From the NCBI RefSeq assembly GCF_900086715.1, contig NZ_FLKH01000012.1, positions 2,153,805 through 2,217,804 of the forward strand: a stretch of DNA of 64,000 bases. The letters run 5' to 3'. Every line of letters begins with the position of its first letter. Positions within the stretch are counted from its first letter, which is position 1. The DNA comes from Gracilibacillus timonensis (GTDB lineage Bacteria > Bacillota > Bacilli > Bacillales > Amphibacillaceae). Position numbers and translations under genes: made by a program. A model generated the notes under the pieces. It searched no databases and had not been told where the DNA came from. It saw only the letters and a program-made list of their open reading frames with translations. Below, piece by piece: positions 43,701-53,025 of the stretch.

Positions 43701-44106
43701 CGTTTGCTTGAACGGCTCCTTTGCCTGCTAAACCAAGATCTTGTCCGTAGATCAAGTCTACTTGTTTGTCCTTACCAGATAGATTAACCTCCCAGAACCA
43801 AGTAGACTGGTGCAGATGGAAAATCACTTCATAATTTACCCCGGCAAACTTTCCCGTCCACTTCGCTTTGTTTTCCCCTAGCGAGAAACGACTGTCGGAA
43901 TGAACACCTAATAGTGGAGCCGAAGCAAGATGGCCATCTGTTTGCACGACACGTAAGTAGATATTCTGTAACGATCCATCCAGGCTATTGGATAATACTT
44001 GGTTGATTAATATATTTTCATGTTGAATGCCATAGATATCTCCACTGTTTAAGAAAGAGAAGTCTAGTAGGTCGGATCTAAAAGTTGCGATAGGCTGTGT
44101 GGTCAT
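40795..44106 (-). CDS. GH94-type phosphorylase, probably 1,2-beta-oligoglucan phosphorylase
   Basis: This 1103-aa protein has an N-terminal beta-sandwich region and a C-terminal (alpha/alpha)6 barrel with NILAWWYTHNMLVHFSNPHG, WGTRDVNQGPLEYFM, PAYDDGDWDDTLQP and MVSSWTTALLYQSL. These are GH94 features, with the acid Asp probably in DDGDWDD. The size and neighbours (GH3, ABC importer) match the Listeria innocua cluster whose phosphorylase splits beta-1,2-glucooligosaccharides to glucose 1-phosphate. Specificity for beta-1,2 links is inferred. It is cytoplasmic, with no signal peptide. Confidence 0.8.
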   Translation of the reverse strand: MTTQPIATFRSDLLDFSFLNSGDIYGIQHENILINQVLSNSLDGSLQNIYLRVVQTDGHLASAPLLGVHSDSRFSLGENKAKWTGKFAGVNYEVIFHLHQSTWFWEVNLSGKDKQVDLIYGQDLGLAGKGAVQANESYVSQYIDYHVFENAQQGYVVTARQNQPQDGQHPYLQQGALDKTVGYSTDGFQFFGLSYKTTNQPEALNQEHLANEVYQYEFAYTGLQSEQLTLKGEEQFVFYGHFQPNHAQAITELTFTEEIQQAWQEVKQQASAYKDQAGISWSNDFAEPLQTETLTTEEIATYFPKRKVEEYQEDQLLSFFTDTYEHVVLKKKEQCIERPHGHILLSGNNDHVREDVFTSTAYMYGIFNSQVSAGNVELNKWMTNSRNPLNRFKTAGQRLYVKLNDKYQQLTMPSLFEIGFNYTRWYYKTAEDMIMVTSFTTVDQQQAQLQVESASGKAYSYILTQQLTEEFLSTMQTTDDSFYFEKEQADAVYPGLHYQMQMTGTEVTLYDERRLAANAQPGEATLLVMELSAANQFTVILQGDVKKTVPTLVSHDFAQETERYRDFYQQLLGGFHLDIDGKQQSAVERLNILAWWYTHNMLVHFSNPHGLEQYGGAAWGTRDVNQGPLEYFMATGNYQTVKDIIQRVYAHQYADQGDWPQWFMFDRYTSIQQEESHGDIIVWPLKVVGDYLEATGDTSILEEELAYMDREEKQFTDKKYTLWHHIEKQMTYIKQHFLHGTHLPAYDDGDWDDTLQPANPAFKTNMVSSWTTALLYQSLTKLAKIGEQQGYPQADEWKELAQAIKQDVTTYMLDDQVMPGFIYMEDTQHPEKILHPTDQRTGIQYRLLPMQRSIISELFTKEQAEDHYQLIRNKLYFPDGVRLMSQPAPYNGGVSTHFKRAEQASNFGREIGLQYVHAHIRFIEAMAKLGKPEEVWQGLAVINPVGIKDVVTNAELRQSNTYFSSSDGKFATRYQAAKDFDKLRTGEVAVKGGWRIYSSGPGIYINQLITNALGIREVQDGVIIDPVLTDELDGLQFDFHCCSKPVTFIYHTSAAEHKVIVNGHSIETKTLVNPYRTGGFQLDKQEIQALLSDDQPNRVEIYL

Positions 44107-44127
44107 GATTGTCCCGTCCTTTCTATA

Positions 44128-46287
44128 TTAAATAAGCGTAAAAAATGTATTAACGGTTTCTTGGCTGTTTGGCCCTACTAACACCTCGAAATCACCAGGG
44201 TCACTACTGTAACTCATGTCGGAATGGTAATAGCGGAGTTGCTCTTCCGTTAAGGTAAAGTGAATCTCCTGTTCTTCCCCAGGGAGGAGCTTCACTTGTT
44301 TAAAGTCTTTTAATTCTTTGACCGGTCGGACTACTTCACCCACTAAGTCACGTAGGTAAAGCTGCACTGTCTCCGTTCCTGTCCAATTGCCCGTATTTTT
44401 GACTTTAACAGTAAGGTTAAGTGTACGATCAGACGTCAATTGATCCGTGGATAATACAGGTTCTTGGTAAGCAAAAGTAGTATAGCTTAAGCCGAAGCCA
44501 AATGGGAATAATGGTCCATTCGGGCTGTCCAGATATTGAGATACATATCTAACCTGGGCATCTGGTGCCCCTTTCGGTCTGCCGGTATTGTAGTGGTTGT
44601 AGTACACAGGTATTTGCCCAACGCTGTTAGGGAAGGACATGGTTAGTTTGCCAGAGAAATTCTCGTCTCCATATAATAAATCAGCTAAAGCATTGCCGCC
44701 CTCTGTACCTGGGAACCACGCCTCAATGATTGCATGGGAATGCTCGATAACTCCATGTAAATCAAGAGGTCGCCCGTTGAATAAAATGCTGACAATGGGT
44801 TTATCTAGCTCTGCTAAGGACTGTAATAAGTCGAGTTGTGCCTGCGGAAGTTGAATATTGGTTAAGGATCCGGCTTCACCACTCATTGTTGAATGTTCAC
44901 CAAGTGCTACGATTAAAACGTCCGCTTGTTGAGCAACGGTTAATGCTTGTTCTAAAGAAGTGGCGTTTATCTCTGAAATATCACTGCCGACAGCGAGTAG
45001 CGGCTCTTCTTGTAATTTATTGACCAACCCCTGTCTTAGCGTAATGGCGTCTTCTTTAGAACCTTGCCATGACCATTGTCCCAGAATATCCCCATTGTCG
45101 GCAAAAGGGCCAATCAGTGCGACCTTTTGTGATTTCTGTAATGGTAAGGTTTGATCGTTTTTTAACAAGACGCTACTCTCGATGGCCAGCTGTTTGGCTG
45201 CTTCTCGATGAGGGGCAGACATGATAATCTGTTCTTCTTGTACGGGATCAGCGCCACGGTATGGATTTTCAAATAGTCCCAACTCTTCTTTAAGCTGCAA
45301 GATACGCAAAACGGATTGATCGATGGTCTGTTCATCGATAACTCCTTCTGCTACCAATTCTTCCAAATGGCTGGCATAGCAGTCGGTCATCATTTCAATA
45401 TCGGTTCCTGCGCTTAATGCCTTTCTAGCGGCATCTTTTTTATCAGCAGCGACTCCGTGGGGGATTAATTCTTTTACTGCGCCCCAATCCGATATCATAA
45501 CACCATCAAAATCCCAGTCTCCACGGAGCAGACCGTTCATTAAAGTTTGATTGGCTGTAGCGGGAATACCGTCTACTATATTAAAGGAAGACATCACCAT
45601 CTTACAGTCTTCATCCAGGGCTGCCTTATAAGCTGGCAAATACATTTCTTGGAGCTGGCGGTCAGACATATTGACCGTATTATAATCACGTCCGCCTTCT
45701 GCTGCTCCGTATGCGGCGAAGTGTTTAACACAAGCGGCTACATGTTCCTTGCTTTCTTTCAGATGATCACCTTGGAAACCGCGAACTTGCGCCTTGGCGA
45801 ATACGCCATTTAAATAAGGATCTTCACCGGTTGTCTCCATTACGCGACCCCATCTCGGATCTCTGACAAGGTCGACCATCGGTGCAAAAGTTACGTGGAT
45901 ACCAGATACTGCCGATTCCTTTGCGGCTACACGGGCGCTTTCCTCGGCAAGGGCAGGGTTCCAGGAACAGCCAATGGCCAGTGGAATAGGAAAGATGGTT
46001 TTAAAGCCGTGAACAACATCCGACATGAAAAGCAAAGGAATGCCCAAACGACTTTCGGCTAAGTGCTGTTTTTGAATCGAGCGAATTTCTTCCGCACCTG
46101 AAGCGCCGAGTACCGAACCGATATTGGGAATATCCTCATCGGTTATTTGCATTGCTGCCATCGGGCCGGTTATTTCTCCTTGTTTACTGCTGCCCTTAAA
46201 GAAAGGAGTAGCCAACTGTGTAAGCTGGGCAACCTTTTCAGGTAGTGTCATTTGATTTAAAAGCTCATATAAGTCGCGTTTCGACAT
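44128..46287 (-). CDS. GH3 beta-glucosidase
   Basis: The protein has 719 residues from the ATG at 46287, behind TGGAGGATTGTTAT; a longer frame to 46368 lacks a site. The GH3 N-terminal barrel has the nucleophile Asp267 in GVMISDWGA, preceded by KHFAAYGAAEGGRDYN. The middle domain holds the LLKNDQTLPL block, and a C-terminal fibronectin-III-like domain closes with LLPGEEQEIHFTL. There is no signal peptide, so it works on imported oligosaccharides. In the Listeria counterpart the GH3 enzyme prefers sophorose. Confidence 0.9.
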   Translation of the reverse strand: MSKRDLYELLNQMTLPEKVAQLTQLATPFFKGSSKQGEITGPMAAMQITDEDIPNIGSVLGASGAEEIRSIQKQHLAESRLGIPLLFMSDVVHGFKTIFPIPLAIGCSWNPALAEESARVAAKESAVSGIHVTFAPMVDLVRDPRWGRVMETTGEDPYLNGVFAKAQVRGFQGDHLKESKEHVAACVKHFAAYGAAEGGRDYNTVNMSDRQLQEMYLPAYKAALDEDCKMVMSSFNIVDGIPATANQTLMNGLLRGDWDFDGVMISDWGAVKELIPHGVAADKKDAARKALSAGTDIEMMTDCYASHLEELVAEGVIDEQTIDQSVLRILQLKEELGLFENPYRGADPVQEEQIIMSAPHREAAKQLAIESSVLLKNDQTLPLQKSQKVALIGPFADNGDILGQWSWQGSKEDAITLRQGLVNKLQEEPLLAVGSDISEINATSLEQALTVAQQADVLIVALGEHSTMSGEAGSLTNIQLPQAQLDLLQSLAELDKPIVSILFNGRPLDLHGVIEHSHAIIEAWFPGTEGGNALADLLYGDENFSGKLTMSFPNSVGQIPVYYNHYNTGRPKGAPDAQVRYVSQYLDSPNGPLFPFGFGLSYTTFAYQEPVLSTDQLTSDRTLNLTVKVKNTGNWTGTETVQLYLRDLVGEVVRPVKELKDFKQVKLLPGEEQEIHFTLTEEQLRYYHSDMSYSSDPGDFEVLVGPNSQETVNTFFTLI

Positions 46288-46373
46288 ATAACAATCCTCC
46301 ATTTTACGATCAAATCTATGGGTTTCTTCGAATGATAGGGCATGCAGGGATATAGTCTGCATGCCCAAGGATG

Positions 46374-47195
46374 TTACTTAATTCCAGATACATTGAATCC
46401 TTCGATAATGTATTTCTGGAAAATGGCAAACACAATCAAGATTGGAATAACCATGATGGATGAACCAGCCATTTGTAAGGCATAACTTGTCGTATTGGCA
46501 TCTTTGAGCAAGGAAAGTCCAACCGATAAGGTGTAGAGTGATTCGTCATTAGCGATAATTAATGGCCAAATAAAGCTATTCCAAGAAGCGATAAAGGTTA
46601 AAATCGCTTGTACGGCAATGATTGGTTTTGCCAATGGAATAATTAGCCTGAAAAAGATTCGGAACTCTCCTGCGCCATCTAATCTCGCTGCCTCAATTAA
46701 TCCATCGGGAATCGTCACCATGAATTGCCGTATGAGGAAAATATTAAAGGCGGCGATCAATCCAGGCAGGATAATACCAGACATCGTATTGGTTAAGTTC
46801 ATGAAATTTAAGATTAAATAGGTTGGAATCATCGTTACCTGACCAGGAATCATCATGGTAACAAGCACAATCCCAAACCATATCTCTTTACCTTTAAAAT
46901 CAAATTTACCAAAGCCATAGCCAGCCATCGTATTAAGGAGTAAACCTAGAAAGGAGAACAAGACGATAATGAGTGTGTTTACTAAGTAGACTCCAAAATT
47001 TAGTGATTCAAATAACTCAATGTAATGTGAAAATATCGTTGTTTCTGGAAAGAAGGTAGGTGGAATCGACACCACTTCGATTTCCTGCTTAAAGGAACTT
47101 AGAATCATCCAAATAAAAGGAACAGAAACAAGAATACTTCCAAGGACTAAAATCAAAATGACCATCGTTTTTTCAAAATTATTTTTTAATTCCAT
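46374..47195 (-). CDS. Sugar ABC transporter permease, MalG type
   Basis: The protein has 273 residues from the ATG at 47195 behind GAGGTGGGAACT. Six membrane helices and the EAA loop LIEAARLDGAGEFRIFFRLI are visible, ending in YIIEGFNVSGIK. It is paired with the MalF-type gene ending two bases before the GTG of the longer frame. It carries sugar inward for the GH3 and GH94 enzymes. The ATPase is not encoded here. Confidence 0.92.
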   Translation of the reverse strand: MELKNNFEKTMVILILVLGSILVSVPFIWMILSSFKQEIEVVSIPPTFFPETTIFSHYIELFESLNFGVYLVNTLIIVLFSFLGLLLNTMAGYGFGKFDFKGKEIWFGIVLVTMMIPGQVTMIPTYLILNFMNLTNTMSGIILPGLIAAFNIFLIRQFMVTIPDGLIEAARLDGAGEFRIFFRLIIPLAKPIIAVQAILTFIASWNSFIWPLIIANDESLYTLSVGLSLLKDANTTSYALQMAGSSIMVIPILIVFAIFQKYIIEGFNVSGIK

Positions 47196-47205
47196 AGTTC
47201 CCACC

Positions 47206-48087
47206 TCATAGAGTGTCTTCTTTCTTACGAAGTTTGAATTGGATCATTGTTGCAATAATAATAATGGCAAACAGTACAAACGATGCCGCCGATCCATAAG
47301 CGAACTCATTGTATTGGAAACCTTCCTGATAAATAAAGAGGGCAATAGAATTGGTACCATTCAATGGACCACCCTCGGTCATGACGAAAGGCTCCTCGAA
47401 AAATTGGAACCAGCCGATTAAGGTTGTAACGACGACGAAAAAGGTAGCAAAACGCATCGAAGGCAGTGTGATCTTCGTTAATTTCTGCCATCTGTTGGCG
47501 CCATCAATATCAGCTGCTTCATAATACATTTTTGGAATGGATTGTAACGCAGCTAGGAATATCAACATACTAATGCCATTACTTTTCCACACGGCCATTA
47601 AGATAAGTGATAATTTTGCAATAGTAGGCTCTTCCAACCAGGGAATGGCATCGACATTGATTACCGAAAGTAAGTAATTAAACAAGCCATAGTTCTGGTT
47701 ATATAAGAAGCTCCATATAACCGCAATAGCGACAATATTGGTTACAGAAGGCATGTAAAAAATCACCCGGAAAAAGGAAGAAAGCCCAGTGCTTATAAAA
47801 TTAAGCAGTAACGCGATAACAAAAGAGCTTCCTACGGCCAAAGGGACGCCAATAATTACATAGACCAATGTGTTAACAATGGCTTGTCTAAATACACCAT
47901 CCTGAAATAACTGCATGAAATTATCAAACCCGATAAACTCAATCTGTGACCAATCCGCTAAACCAGTCAGGTTAAGGTCGGTAAAGCTGATGACCAATGC
48001 CAGCAGGATCGGCAGAAAAGTAAAGACAAACAATAACAGTACCGCAGGACCAATGAAAATATAAGGAGCTATTTTTTTCATGTTCAT
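47206..48087 (-). CDS. Sugar ABC transporter permease, MalF type
   Basis: This 293-aa protein has six membrane helices; the EAA loop is MYYEAADIDGANRWQKLTKI. RBS GAGGAGGACCGTT precedes the ATG. It forms the transport channel with the next gene. It follows the binding-protein gene by ~90 bases. Confidence 0.92.
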   Translation of the reverse strand: MNMKKIAPYIFIGPAVLLLFVFTFLPILLALVISFTDLNLTGLADWSQIEFIGFDNFMQLFQDGVFRQAIVNTLVYVIIGVPLAVGSSFVIALLLNFISTGLSSFFRVIFYMPSVTNIVAIAVIWSFLYNQNYGLFNYLLSVINVDAIPWLEEPTIAKLSLILMAVWKSNGISMLIFLAALQSIPKMYYEAADIDGANRWQKLTKITLPSMRFATFFVVVTTLIGWFQFFEEPFVMTEGGPLNGTNSIALFIYQEGFQYNEFAYGSAASFVLFAIIIIATMIQFKLRKKEDTL

Positions 48088-48175
48088 AACGGTCCTCCTC
48101 TCTTAGTATCAAGTAAGGTCTAACAGGCTAAATAAGTTTACGGTTAGACCTTACTTTTAATGCGTTGCATACGAG

Positions 48176-49429
48176 TTAGTCTTCCAAGATACTTGCCGCT
48201 TCTTGGTAAAATTCTTCAACCGCGCCGTCTACATCTATCGCACCACGGGCGATCTTCTCCATCGTGTTTCCTAATTCTGCACCAAGCTGTTCGTATTCAG
48301 GGATACTTGGAGCTAATTGTGTCTTCTCCATCTGTTCTTCGAATACACTCAACATCTCATCATCTGCTAGAGCAGGGTCTTCCCAAGCTTCATTTACAGC
48401 TGGGAGGGAGTAAGAGGCTTCAAACCACTGAACTTGTGTTTCTGGTCGAGCCATATAATCAAGGAATTGCGCTGCTTTGTCTGCCTTATTGGAATTATGG
48501 AAGATAGCTAATTGCGTTCCTCCAATATAAGTGTCTCCATTTTCTGCGACGGGTAGTACTTTCACATTCCACTGACCTTCTAACTCTGGTACTTGTTCAT
48601 TGATGAGATCTACCATATAAGGACCTGAAATGAACATTGGCAGGGAACCATCTTGTAAGCCGACCATTGGCTCTTTTCCTTGGTCTTGGACGGGTGCATA
48701 ACCGTTTTCAAACATTTCTTGATATAATTCGAACATGGCCTTGAATTCAGGCTTTTTAAAGTTTTCTGCTCCGTCGGATTCCTCGAATGTCCAACCTTGA
48801 CGAGCAGCGGCTGCGAACATCATATTAAAGTCTTTTTCAGGGATACCCATTCCAAATTGATCGTCACCACGTTCGCTTAATTGTTTTGCAGCATCAATCA
48901 AGTCTTCTTGTGTTTCCGGTCCGTTTGGATAGCCAACCTCATCTAATAAGTCACTTCGGTAATATAGCCCGTTCACTGCGACAAACCAAGGCATAGCTTG
49001 AATCTTATCATCAATTTTTACGGATTCCATCGCTGACTCATTAAAGTTTTCCTCTTGCAAATTTGGATAATCTTCATTGCCAAAGAATTCAGATAAGTCC
49101 ATATATGTGTTGGATTCTGCAAACTCTGGAATCCAGCCAGCTGGTTCTTGTAATACGTCCGGTCCGTCACCCGATGCAACAGCGGTCAATAGTTTGTTTT
49201 TGGCGTTGTCCCACGGGAGGGATTGCACATCTACTTCAATACCTGTTTCTTCTTCAAAATCCTCTGCAATAACGGCTAGCTTTTCACCTTCTCCGCCCAT
49301 TCCCCATACTTTTAATGGACCATCAGAATCTCCGGATGATGTGTCCGAATCATTAGACGAGCAAGCGCTTAATACCATAAGCACGCTTCCTATAAATAGT
49401 GCAAATAACATCCATTTCTTTTTAAACAT
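48176..49429 (-). CDS. Sugar ABC transporter substrate-binding lipoprotein, first paralogue
   Basis: The protein has 417 residues from the ATG at 49429 (AAAAGGAGTGGAAGCACC upstream). The lipobox is LSAC. The mature domain begins GPLKVWGMGGEGEKLAVIAE, an SBP-1 (MalE-like) fold. It delivers oligosaccharide to the permeases that follow. The orphan gene at 57142 is a close paralogue along its whole length. In the comparable Listeria cluster this protein binds sophorooligosaccharides. Confidence 0.92.
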   Translation of the reverse strand: MFKKKWMLFALFIGSVLMVLSACSSNDSDTSSGDSDGPLKVWGMGGEGEKLAVIAEDFEEETGIEVDVQSLPWDNAKNKLLTAVASGDGPDVLQEPAGWIPEFAESNTYMDLSEFFGNEDYPNLQEENFNESAMESVKIDDKIQAMPWFVAVNGLYYRSDLLDEVGYPNGPETQEDLIDAAKQLSERGDDQFGMGIPEKDFNMMFAAAARQGWTFEESDGAENFKKPEFKAMFELYQEMFENGYAPVQDQGKEPMVGLQDGSLPMFISGPYMVDLINEQVPELEGQWNVKVLPVAENGDTYIGGTQLAIFHNSNKADKAAQFLDYMARPETQVQWFEASYSLPAVNEAWEDPALADDEMLSVFEEQMEKTQLAPSIPEYEQLGAELGNTMEKIARGAIDVDGAVEEFYQEAASILED

Positions 49430-49486
49430 GGTGCTTCCACTCCTTTTATTAATGAAATCGTTTAACAAGCTGAAAAAATAAATATC

Positions 49487-49531
49487 GAAACGTTTCAGTT
49501 AAAGTGTAAACAAAATCTCGTAAATTGTCAA
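49487..49531 (-). promoter_or_regulatory. Promoter and proximal operator of the glycan uptake operon
   Basis: Minus-strand -35 TTGACA (49526-49531), 17 bases, -10 TACACT (49503-49508), with the palindrome GAAACGTTTC (49487-49496) at the transcription start. This is a LacI-type operator position for roadblock repression. Confidence 0.85.
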
Positions 49532-49672
49532 AAAATATTTTTGGTTTTTTTCATCCTAATGATGATGGATATCGGTAAAACAGTGATTATAAAGGATTAA
49601 TTCTTTTATTTTTAGTGTTAAATAATGAGAATAAGCCATTTCTTTTTAGTAGAAAATGAGTGCTTTGGTTGC

Positions 49673-49682
49673 GAAACGTTTC
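49673..49682. promoter_or_regulatory. Distal GAAACGTTTC operator
   Basis: A second perfect palindrome lies 186 bp upstream of the proximal one. The same pairing occurs at the other two promoters of this regulon. Confidence 0.75.
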
Positions 49683-49807
49683 GATTAAAGCGTTACAAAA
49701 TGGATTTAACACATGCTGGATTTTTGCCATTCAGTTTACAGTTATCTTGGTAAGCTGAAGCTTTACATTACATCGGAAATCCCTCCGATCTTGATTGTTT
49801 GGGTGTA

Positions 49808-49853
49808 GACATTCGCGACTCCAAAATGATGAAAAAAAGGTTTCGCGAATGTC
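49808..49853. repeat. 11-bp inverted repeat
   Basis: GACATTCGCGA (49808-49818) and TCGCGAATGTC (49843-49853) are perfect arms around a 24-base AT-rich loop. Role unknown; it adjoins a solitary IS end. Confidence 0.6.
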
Positions 49854-49868
49854 GACTTATCCAATCGT

Positions 49869-49935
49869 TAACTACCCGCGAGCTCTAACTTCAAGCCGCC
49901 AGAAGTGGCAGGCTTGAAATTGAGTGGGGGCAAGA
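49869..49935 (-). mobile_element. Solitary IS200/IS605-type right end
   Basis: On the minus strand TGCCCCCACTCAATTTCAAGCC folds onto GGCTTGAAGTT and ends GCGGGTAGTT, the same plan as the right ends at 5823 and 19897. No tnpB or tnpA lies nearby and no left end was seen. Confidence 0.65.
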
Positions 49936-50053
49936 AGTGCTAAACATCTTGGTAAGTCTTGCTATCCATCGAGGGAGAAAGAATATTCCTGTTGATGAAT
50001 AACAGTCTTACTGTATCGGCTAGTTTTCCATACCCGTTTTAACAAGAGATTAA

Positions 50054-51490
50054 TCAATGATTGTTTTGCTTGGTTGCCTCTAAGTACTTTTGACGTAAAT
50101 CTTCACGGCCTACTTCTCGGAGATTATCGGCCCATTGCTGCTCTTGGATATATTTGTATGGACCGCTCTCTACGATGAGAGGCAGCGGGTCTGGGGCTGA
50201 ACCAGGCTGACCGACTTGTTCATGCCACCACTCCATTAATAAATGATCCAAATCTTTTACTATATCTGGTTGTGATGGCGCTAAATTGTTAGTCATATAA
50301 GGATCGTTCTTCATGTCGTATAACTCGACTGGTTCGAGTGGTACGACGCCGGGGTGATAGGTGCGCATCAACAGCCATTTATCTGTCCTGACCGAACGGC
50401 CGACACTGTATAAAGCATGATCCCAGACGAGAAATTCCCTTGGTGTATATGCTTCGCTATCAGAAATCAATCCAGCGAAAGAGCACCCATCCCACTTTTT
50501 GGGGACGCTAATTCCTAATAAGTCACAAATGGTTGCGATAAGGTCAACGTTGTAAACCAAGTCATGATATTCTTGGTTTACGGAAGTCTGACCAGGCCAT
50601 TTGATAATCATCGGGATATGATGAACCGCCTCATCGGCACAGGTGTGGTCGCCGTATACGCTATGTTCACCCATGGCTTCCCCGTGGTCTGCGCTAATGA
50701 TAATGGCGGTATCTTCCATGATTCCTAATTGTTCCAGTTTATCAAACAATAATCCGAGCTGATCGTCCAGATAACGAACTGCGCCATCGTAAGTATTCAC
50801 AAACTGGATAAAGTCTTGCCTGTCTTGAATGCGGTCTGGTAAATAAGAAAAAGGGCTTTTATTACTGCCTGGGAACAACATTCTCGCACCATATGGGGCA
50901 TAGCTATCCTGTTGTTTAGTTATTTCGGCTTCATCTGGCCAAGCTGGTGCAGCCTCTTTTTCAAACATCGTTGCATAGGATTCGGGCATCGTGTATTGGC
51001 GATGTGGATCCCAGAATTGAATATGCAAAAAGTAATCCTCTTCCTGGCCATGTTGGTCTAGCCATGGGAAAACGGCGTCGAGTACTTCGTCTGCATTTTC
51101 ATCCCCTTTTTTCAAAGAGTGAGTATGGACCTCATTCCATCCTGCCATATACCAAAAAGCGTCATGGCGATCGGCAAAGGAGGAAAAAGTGGTTAATTTA
51201 TATCCATTTTGCCGTAAAAGACGCATAAACATAGGTCTGTCAGGATCGCTTGTGTAGCGGAAGTCGCAGCCTGGTCCCCAATGTGTCATGACGCCAGAAT
51301 GGATGCCGAATAGCCCGCTGGCAAAAGAAGCTCGTGATGGTACGCAAGGGGAGCTGGCACAGTATGCCTTGGAAAAGCGCGTTCCTTGTCTTGCGATTTG
51401 ATCCATGTTTGGCGTGGTATTTCGGTGGTAACCGTATGCTCCCATATGATTGGGGCGCATTGAATCGATATCGATGTATAGTATGCGCAT
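50054..51490 (-). CDS. Sulfatase (formylglycine type), first copy
   Basis: This 478-aa protein has the active-site Cys49 in PCVPSR, the CxPSR signature needing conversion to formylglycine. Metal-binding Asp residues lie in YIDIDSMRPNH, and ISADHGEAMGEH supplies the C-terminal ligands. There is no signal peptide, so it acts inside the cell on imported sulfated sugars. It is downstream of the GH172 gene in one operon. No sulfatase-maturing enzyme is encoded in this window. Confidence 0.9.
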   Translation of the reverse strand: MRILYIDIDSMRPNHMGAYGYHRNTTPNMDQIARQGTRFSKAYCASSPCVPSRASFASGLFGIHSGVMTHWGPGCDFRYTSDPDRPMFMRLLRQNGYKLTTFSSFADRHDAFWYMAGWNEVHTHSLKKGDENADEVLDAVFPWLDQHGQEEDYFLHIQFWDPHRQYTMPESYATMFEKEAAPAWPDEAEITKQQDSYAPYGARMLFPGSNKSPFSYLPDRIQDRQDFIQFVNTYDGAVRYLDDQLGLLFDKLEQLGIMEDTAIIISADHGEAMGEHSVYGDHTCADEAVHHIPMIIKWPGQTSVNQEYHDLVYNVDLIATICDLLGISVPKKWDGCSFAGLISDSEAYTPREFLVWDHALYSVGRSVRTDKWLLMRTYHPGVVPLEPVELYDMKNDPYMTNNLAPSQPDIVKDLDHLLMEWWHEQVGQPGSAPDPLPLIVESGPYKYIQEQQWADNLREVGREDLRQKYLEATKQNNH

Positions 51491-51503
51491 TAGTGTAACC
51501 TCC

Positions 51504-52610
51504 TTAGATATCAGAGCGTTTAAGATCTGTCCCTTCTTGTTCTTCTAGCAAGTCAGCCGAACGTTCCGTTTTGCTTGGTAAGGCTGGGAAAGGTGCTGTT
51601 GGGAGTGATTGGTACCAATAAGCAGTACTGCAATAGTCATCGCTCAAGTCGAAATAGGCGAAGTCATTATCGCTCGGTGGGCCAGCTGCACGATAACCAC
51701 GATATTCCTCGCCGAAATGTTCTTTGGCCTTGCCGCTGGATCCATAGGCGATCTGCTGCACGGTCACCTTCAAATCTTCTTGGAAATAAATAGGGTCCGT
51801 TACATGAAAACGATAAATCGAATATAATCCCGTGTTTTCATCGGCAAGAGGGACGCCTTGATAAGGAGTGATAATTTCTTCAAGTCCCCATGCTGATCCG
51901 ATGTAATCTTCTGTCCCTGTCCCACAGATGGTTGGGTATTTTCCATCTCCATCGAGGAAAAATTTCAATTCGCCTTCGCCCCACCAAGCATCGCGGTATA
52001 AGGAGCGGACGCCCAGTACTGTTCCTAAGTAAACTCCTTTTCCTTGTACTCCGTCGATAATGGTATAGTCTTCGTGGAGTGGGTTAGGATTGGCTCGACG
52101 GAATTGGGCGTGGAAATAACCGTCATCCTCTTCCACTTGGTCGCCTAGCGTAAAATCAACTTGATAAAAAAATAGGTCAACATCGCGCGTGGCATCATTC
52201 TCTATCGTTATGCGAGCGTGCTTTTGGAATGGCATGGGTATCCAGCAATTAAAGCCTTTTCCATCCTGCATCGTGACACAGCTGGATAATATATTTCGTT
52301 GGCGGCCGTGAGCAATTCCAAAGAAATCCCCTAGTGGCACTTCTACACTTGCCTGATCTTGGTGATCCCAATACATACGGATAATCACATTTCGCATATG
52401 ATCGATCGACCCGGGTGGGAGGGTGCACCAGATATGACGTACCATTCCAGGGCCGTCTGTATCTAATAAGGTATAGGTTTCTCCTTGTTTCAATGGGCTG
52501 ATACAAGGAGAGCCCTTTCGTCCACCTCCAGCTTTTCCACCCGCACCAGCCTCTGCATTTTTATTTTCAGCCGTTGCTGCTCTGCTTTTCAGGTTTTTTA
52601 ATTTATACAT
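51504..52610 (-). CDS. GH172 (DUF2961) glycoside hydrolase
   Basis: The protein has 368 residues from the ATG at 52610, ~11 bases behind AAAGGAGG; a longer frame to 52652 has no site. DTDGPGMVRHIWCT, VEVPLGDFFG and CGTGTEDYIGSAWG are DUF2961 hallmarks. Characterised GH172 enzymes act on furanosides such as fructofuranose and arabinofuranose linkages; the substrate here is unknown. There is no signal peptide. It is the first gene of an operon with a sulfatase. Confidence 0.85.
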   Translation of the reverse strand: MYKLKNLKSRAATAENKNAEAGAGGKAGGGRKGSPCISPLKQGETYTLLDTDGPGMVRHIWCTLPPGSIDHMRNVIIRMYWDHQDQASVEVPLGDFFGIAHGRQRNILSSCVTMQDGKGFNCWIPMPFQKHARITIENDATRDVDLFFYQVDFTLGDQVEEDDGYFHAQFRRANPNPLHEDYTIIDGVQGKGVYLGTVLGVRSLYRDAWWGEGELKFFLDGDGKYPTICGTGTEDYIGSAWGLEEIITPYQGVPLADENTGLYSIYRFHVTDPIYFQEDLKVTVQQIAYGSSGKAKEHFGEEYRGYRAAGPPSDNDFAYFDLSDDYCSTAYWYQSLPTAPFPALPSKTERSADLLEEQEGTDLKRSDI

Positions 52611-52673
52611 GATTTCGTATGCCTCCTTTGATAAAATAGGTGATAAATACATCGCTTACAAAAAGAAAAATAA

Positions 52674-52723
52674 GAAACGTTTCGACACAGTTTCATCCTA
52701 TAACATAAGTTGTTTCCTGTCAA
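52674..52723 (-). promoter_or_regulatory. Promoter and operator of the GH172-sulfatase operon
   Basis: Minus-strand -35 TTGACA (52718-52723), 17 bases, -10 TAGGAT (52695-52700), and GAAACGTTTC at 52674-52683 just downstream of the start point, exactly as at 49487 and 58439. Confidence 0.85.
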
Positions 52724-52864
52724 AAATAAGAGGATGTGAAATACTTTCATTTACTTTATATAATGCATAATTTTCAAGGTAGTGTTATAATGGAAAATAG
52801 AGTAACTGTTGTTGGATAAGAAGCTAGTTAACTATTTCTGAAAATCAAATAGAGGATATTTATC

Positions 52865-52874
52865 AAAACGTTTC
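52865..52874. promoter_or_regulatory. AAAACGTTTC operator near the LacI gene
   Basis: This near-identical palindrome is 191 bp from the site at 52674 and ~150 bp before the LacI-type start, so it may serve both divergent units. An imperfect CAAACGGTTTG follows at once. Confidence 0.65.
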
Positions 52875-53025
52875 AACAAACGGTTTGAATCTTAAAAATA
52901 GTCCGGTGCAATCGATAGAAGGATGTTCTCTATAGGTGAGGGCTGCTTGGTGTGACGTATACATATTTACTGAAGAATGTTGATGGTGATCTTTTTCGAT
53001 ATATAACATGGTTGGGGGAAATATT

